From the NCBI RefSeq assembly GCF_900103985.1, contig NZ_FNIE01000008.1:62001-126000 (forward strand): 64,000 bases of DNA, written 5' to 3'. The position numbers were made by a program, and so were the translations under genes. Positions 60,785 through 64,000 of this stretch are shown here, piece after piece (within the stretch, counting starts at the first letter, position 1; each line of letters opens with the position of its first letter). The notes beneath the pieces are model-generated. The model saw only the letters and a program-made list of their open reading frames with translations. It did no database searches and was not told the DNA's origin. The stretch comes from Actinacidiphila guanduensis (lineage in GTDB: Bacteria > Actinomycetota > Actinomycetes > Streptomycetales > Streptomycetaceae).

Positions 60785-62566
60785 ATGAGCTCGCCCACGG
60801 CCGTAGGAGACGGCAGCGGCCTGATGGAGATGTCCTGGGACCCGATCACCCGGATCGTGGGCAGCCTCGGCATCCACACCAAGATCGACTTCAAGCAGAA
60901 GCGGGTCGCCGAGTGCTACAGCACCTCGTCGGTCTTCCGCGGCTACAGCGTCTTCATGCGTGGCAAGGACCCGCGCGACGCCCACTTCATCACCAGCAGG
61001 ATCTGCGGCATCTGCGGCGACAACCACGCCACCTGCTCGGTGTACGCGCAGAACATGGCGTACGGCGTCAAGCCGCCGCACCTGGGGGAGTGGCTGATCA
61101 ACCTCGGCGAGTCCGCCGAGTACATGTTCGACCACAACATCTTCCAGGAGAACCTGGTCGGGGTCGACTACTGCGAGAAAATGGTCCGCGAGACCAACCC
61201 CGGCGTGCTGGAGCAGGCCGAGCGCACCGAGGCCCCGCACGCCGGCGAGCACGGCTACCGCACCATCGCCGACATCATGCGCGCCCTCAACCCGCTGGAG
61301 GGCGAGTTCTACCGCGAGGCGCTGCAGGTCAGCCGGTACACGCGGGAGATGTTCTGCCTGATGGAGGGCCGCCACGTGCACCCCTCCACGCTCTACCCCG
61401 GCGGCGTCGGCACCATCGCCTCGGTCCAGCTGCTCACCGACTACCTCACCCGCCTGATGCGCTACGTGGAGTTCATGAAGCGCGTCGTGCCGCTCCACGA
61501 CGACCTGTTCGACTTCTTCTACGAGGCGCTGCCCGGCTACGAGGAGGTCGGCCGCCGCCGGGTGCTGCTCGGCTGCTGGGGCGCGCTCAACGACCCGGCG
61601 CACTGCGACTTCACCTACCGCAACATGACCGACTGGGGCCGGCGGATGTTCGTCACCCCCGGCATCGTGGTGGACGGCAAGCTGGTCACCAACGACCTCA
61701 CCGAGATCAACCTCGGCATCCGCATCCTGCTCGGCAGCTCGTACTACCAGGACTGGCAGGGCCAGGAGCAGTTCGTCACCCACGACCCGCTCGGCAACCC
61801 CGTCGACCCGCGCCACCCGTGGAACCAGCACACCATCCCGGCGCCGCAGAAGCGCGACTTCGACGACAAGTACAGCTGGGTGATGTCCCCGCGCTGGTTC
61901 GACGGCACCGAGCACCTCGCCCTGGACACCGGCGGCGGCCCCATCGCCCGCCTGTGGTCCACCGCCCTGTCCGGCCTGGTCGACATCGGCTACGTCAAGG
62001 CCACCGGGCACAGCGTCGTCATCAACCTGCCGCGCTCGCTCACCAAGCCGGAGACCACCTTCGAGTGGAAGATCCCGAAGTGGAGCAACGCCCTGGAGCG
62101 CAACCGGGCGCGCACCTACTTCCAGGCGTACGCCGCCGCGTGCGCGCTGCACTTCACCGAGCAGGCGCTCGCCGAGGTCCGCGCCGGGCGCACCCAGACC
62201 TGGGAGAAGTTCGAGGTGCCCGACGAGTCCATCGGCTGCGGCTTCACCGAGGCCGTGCGCGGGGTGCTCTCCCACCACATGGTGATCCGCGACGGCAAGA
62301 TCGCCAACTACCACCCCTACCCGCCGACCCCGTGGAACGCCAGCGTCCGCGACAGCTACGGCACGCCGGGACCGTACGAGGACGCGGTGCAGAACACGCC
62401 GATCTTCGAGGAGAACCCGCCGGAGAACTTCAAGGGCATCGACATCATGCGCGCGGTGCGCAGCTTCGACCCCTGCCTGCCGTGCGGGGTGCACATGTAC
62501 GTCGGCGGCGGCCGGACGGTGGAGAAGATGCACGTGCCGACCGGGTTGAGCGGGCTGGCCGGATGA
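60785..62566 (+). CDS. hhyL: [NiFe] hydrogenase large subunit, group 1h/5
   Basis: 593-residue catalytic subunit. The four nickel-binding cysteines are C74 and C77 in RICGICGDNH and C564 and C567 in DPCLPCGVH. After H570, where the maturation protease normally cuts, 23 more residues (MYVGGGRTVEKMHVP...) form the C-terminal extension to be removed, so a dedicated endopeptidase is needed and must lie outside the window. The enzyme pairs with the small subunit and feeds electrons from H2 to the respiratory chain. Its stop overlaps the next start (ATGA). Confidence 0.95.
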   Translation: MSSPTAVGDGSGLMEMSWDPITRIVGSLGIHTKIDFKQKRVAECYSTSSVFRGYSVFMRGKDPRDAHFITSRICGICGDNHATCSVYAQNMAYGVKPPHLGEWLINLGESAEYMFDHNIFQENLVGVDYCEKMVRETNPGVLEQAERTEAPHAGEHGYRTIADIMRALNPLEGEFYREALQVSRYTREMFCLMEGRHVHPSTLYPGGVGTIASVQLLTDYLTRLMRYVEFMKRVVPLHDDLFDFFYEALPGYEEVGRRRVLLGCWGALNDPAHCDFTYRNMTDWGRRMFVTPGIVVDGKLVTNDLTEINLGIRILLGSSYYQDWQGQEQFVTHDPLGNPVDPRHPWNQHTIPAPQKRDFDDKYSWVMSPRWFDGTEHLALDTGGGPIARLWSTALSGLVDIGYVKATGHSVVINLPRSLTKPETTFEWKIPKWSNALERNRARTYFQAYAAACALHFTEQALAEVRAGRTQTWEKFEVPDESIGCGFTEAVRGVLSHHMVIRDGKIANYHPYPPTPWNASVRDSYGTPGPYEDAVQNTPIFEENPPENFKGIDIMRAVRSFDPCLPCGVHMYVGGGRTVEKMHVPTGLSGLAG

Positions 62567-63123
62567 GCGCCCGCCCCGCCGGCACCACCCCCGACGCCGC
62601 GGCCCGCCGGGTGGAGGAGCTGCTCGACCGGCTGGCCGGCAGCGGCGGCCCCGCCGTCACCGAGACCGCCGAGGAACTGGTCCGCGCCCTGATGGACTTC
62701 TACGGCGCGGGCCTGGCCCGGATCGTCGCCCTGCTCTCCGGCCGCACCGGCAGCCCGCTGGGCGCGCTGCTGGACGACGAGACGACCGCGGGCCTGCTGG
62801 TCCTGCACGACCTGCACCCCGACGACACCGCGGGCCGGATCGAGCGCGCCCTGCGCAGCGTGGACGCCGCGGGGGTGCTCGACGTGGACGCCTTCGACCC
62901 CGACAGCGGCCGGCTGCGGCTGACCGCCCGGCCCGCCGCGGGCGGCTGCGGCTGCGGCGGCTCCACGGCCGCCCTGCGCGAGCAGGCCGAGGCGGCACTG
63001 GCGAGCTTCGCGCCCGAGGTCACCGCGATCGAGGTGGACGAGCAGCCGGCCGCACGGGAGCCGGTGCTGCTGCAGATCGGCAGCCGCCCGCCCGCCCCCG
63101 GCGCAAGGACGGGGTCCCGGTGA
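62563..63123 (+). CDS. Hydrogenase-associated NifU-like protein
   Basis: 186 residues. The central part (GLLVLHDLHPDDTAGRIERALRSVDAAGVLDVDAFDPDSGRLRL) and the cysteine pair in GGCGCGGS resemble the NifU-like proteins found right after the large subunit in actinobacterial group 1h hydrogenase operons; an EVTAIEVDE segment ends the domain. It may help insert or transfer iron-sulfur clusters, or relay electrons, but this is inferred from position. ATG 62563 overlaps the hhyL stop, and its own stop overlaps the next GTG start (GTGA). Confidence 0.8.
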   Translation: MSARPAGTTPDAAARRVEELLDRLAGSGGPAVTETAEELVRALMDFYGAGLARIVALLSGRTGSPLGALLDDETTAGLLVLHDLHPDDTAGRIERALRSVDAAGVLDVDAFDPDSGRLRLTARPAAGGCGCGGSTAALREQAEAALASFAPEVTAIEVDEQPAAREPVLLQIGSRPPAPGARTGSR

Positions 63124-63989
63124 CCGCGACGCCGTCACCGGCGGGTGGGCCCGCGTCGGGCGGGGTTGCCGCCAGGTCGTCGGGTTCGGCGGGTGCGGGT
63201 GTCCCGGGCGGGGTGTCTGCGTCGGCGGGTGGGCTCGCGTCGGGCGGGGGCGGGGGGCCGACCACGGGCGGGACGGGGGTCTCCGCGGCGCTCGCCTCGC
63301 ACCCCGCCGCGCTGCCCGGCCGCAAGCAGGGCGCCGGCGGACGGCCCGCGCGGGGGCTGCGCCGCTTCCGCGGGCCGCGGCCGCCGGCCGCCGAGCGGTG
63401 CGAGCTGTGCTCGGTGCCCTTGGAGGAGGAGCACCGGCACCTTGTCGACGTCGAACAGCGGGTGCTCGCCTGCGCCTGCCTGGCCTGCGCGGTGCTCTTC
63501 GACCGCGAGGGCACCGGCGGCGGCCGCTTCCGCACCATCCCCGACCGCTACCTGAGCGATCCCGGCCGCGAGGTCGGCGCGGCCGGCTGGCAGGCCCTCG
63601 GCGTGCCGGTCGGCGTCGCGTTCTTCTTCCGCAACTCCGCCCTGGACCGGATGGTCGCGCTCTACCCCAGTCCGGCCGGCGCCACCGAGAGCGAGATCGA
63701 ACCGGCCGCCTGGCAGGCCGCCTTCGGCGGCACCCCGCTCGCCGCGACCCTGGCCCCGGACGTCGAGGCGCTGGTCGTCCGGCGCGACGAGGAGCACACC
63801 AGCTGCCACCTGGTCCCGGTGGACACCGCGTACGAACTCGTCGGAAGGCTGCGGCTGCACTGGCAGGGCTTCGACGGGGGCGACCGGGCCCGCGCCGAAC
63901 TCGACGCGTTCTTCGCCGAGGTGGAGCGCAAGGCGATGCCCGTACCGCAGTCCGCGCCGGCCGCGCCGGAAGGGGGCGGCACGCCGTGA
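63120..63989 (+). CDS. DUF5947 hydrogenase-associated protein
   Basis: 289 residues; DUF5947 proteins occur in Streptomyces hydrogenase operons, function unknown. The conserved part starts near residue 75 (GLRRFRGPRPPAAERCELCSVPLEEEHRHLVD), with a CELC pair and a CACLAC pair that could bind metal, then FRTIPDRYLSDPGR, VGVAFFFRNSALDRMVALYPSPAGATESEI and DVEALVVRRDEEHTSCHLVPVDTAYELVGRLRLHW. The first 70 residues are a Gly/Ser/Ala/Pro low-complexity lead coded by a duplicated 26-bp block. GTG 63120 overlaps the previous stop; a later internal start is possible but lacks coupling. Confidence 0.85.
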   Translation: MTATPSPAGGPASGGVAARSSGSAGAGVPGGVSASAGGLASGGGGGPTTGGTGVSAALASHPAALPGRKQGAGGRPARGLRRFRGPRPPAAERCELCSVPLEEEHRHLVDVEQRVLACACLACAVLFDREGTGGGRFRTIPDRYLSDPGREVGAAGWQALGVPVGVAFFFRNSALDRMVALYPSPAGATESEIEPAAWQAAFGGTPLAATLAPDVEALVVRRDEEHTSCHLVPVDTAYELVGRLRLHWQGFDGGDRARAELDAFFAEVERKAMPVPQSAPAAPEGGGTP

Positions 63990-64000
63990 GCGACCTGGAC
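63986..64000 (+). CDS. Start of next hydrogenase-operon gene (partial)
   Basis: GTG AGC GAC CTG GAC overlaps the previous stop by GTGA and runs off the window. From operon order in related genomes this would be the DUF6084 gene; five codons cannot prove it. Confidence 0.5.

Overview
The window is about 64 kb of very GC-rich DNA with strong third-position G/C, many GTG (and some TTG) starts and many 4-bp ATGA/GTGA gene overlaps. Gene content (two SARP/AfsR-type regulators, a SoxR-like regulator, Tat-exported glycosidases with ricin or discoidin modules, a Ku protein with a Lys/Ala tail, a DUF6381 protein and a group 1h/5 [NiFe] hydrogenase) points to a chromosomal segment of a Streptomyces-like actinomycete (family Streptomycetaceae). 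I saw no rRNA, tRNA, CRISPR array, insertion sequence or phage gene.

Layout. (1) 1-18.4 kb: accessory and housekeeping genes: a lacZ-type GH2 (runs off the left edge), a small membrane protein, a split transketolase that collides head to head with a soxR-like gene, a GNAT acetyltransferase, a fluoroacetate-dehalogenase-like hydrolase, a Tat-exported Asp-box glycosidase, small unknown proteins, a giant Tat-exported GH2 enzyme with inserted discoidin domains, an MFS transporter plus a fragment of another, and a small sigma factor. Gaps here hold unusual strand-skewed degenerate repeats.

(2) 18.6-39.6 kb: a compact biosynthetic locus that I cannot match to a known product. A tightly packed minus-strand run goes from a fatty-acyl-AMP ligase (FAAL) through an R2-like diiron protein, an ACP, an SGNH hydrolase, a GMC oxidoreductase, an SCP2-like protein, an acyl-CoA dehydrogenase, an unknown protein, a ThiF/E1-like adenylating protein, an AurF-type diiron oxygenase, a DUF4873 protein and a dienelactone hydrolase to a TetR repressor. 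A DHA2 exporter and a ketosynthase III diverge next to it, and SARP-family regulators sit on both flanks. The logic suggests that FAAL loads an acyl group on the ACP, that the dehydrogenase and two different diiron enzymes oxidise it, and that the product is exported. Two shared DNA motifs tie the locus together: a 19-bp element in front of both the TetR gene and the exporter, and an identical 16-bp element in front of both the FAAL gene and the ketosynthase gene.

(3) 40.2-49 kb: a nucleotidyltransferase (RlaP family), an SPFH/slipin protein, a zinc-ribbon membrane protein, a secreted beta-propeller/FnIII/DNRLRE protein, a Stealth-family sugar-phosphate transferase and Ku.

(4) 49.3-57.3 kb: a secreted polysaccharide-degrading island: PL7 alginate-lyase-like enzyme with ricin lectin, GH127 beta-L-arabinofuranosidase, GH54 alpha-L-arabinofuranosidase with two ricin lectins, and a Tat-exported peptidoglycan amidase. 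A DasR-like site precedes PL7, and CAACGTTG-type palindromes precede GH127 and also the distant GH2 gene.

(5) 57.5-64 kb: a stand-alone GltD-like flavoprotein, then a high-affinity type [NiFe] hydrogenase operon (hhyS, hhyL, NifU-like, DUF5947 and the first codons of another gene) that continues past the right edge.
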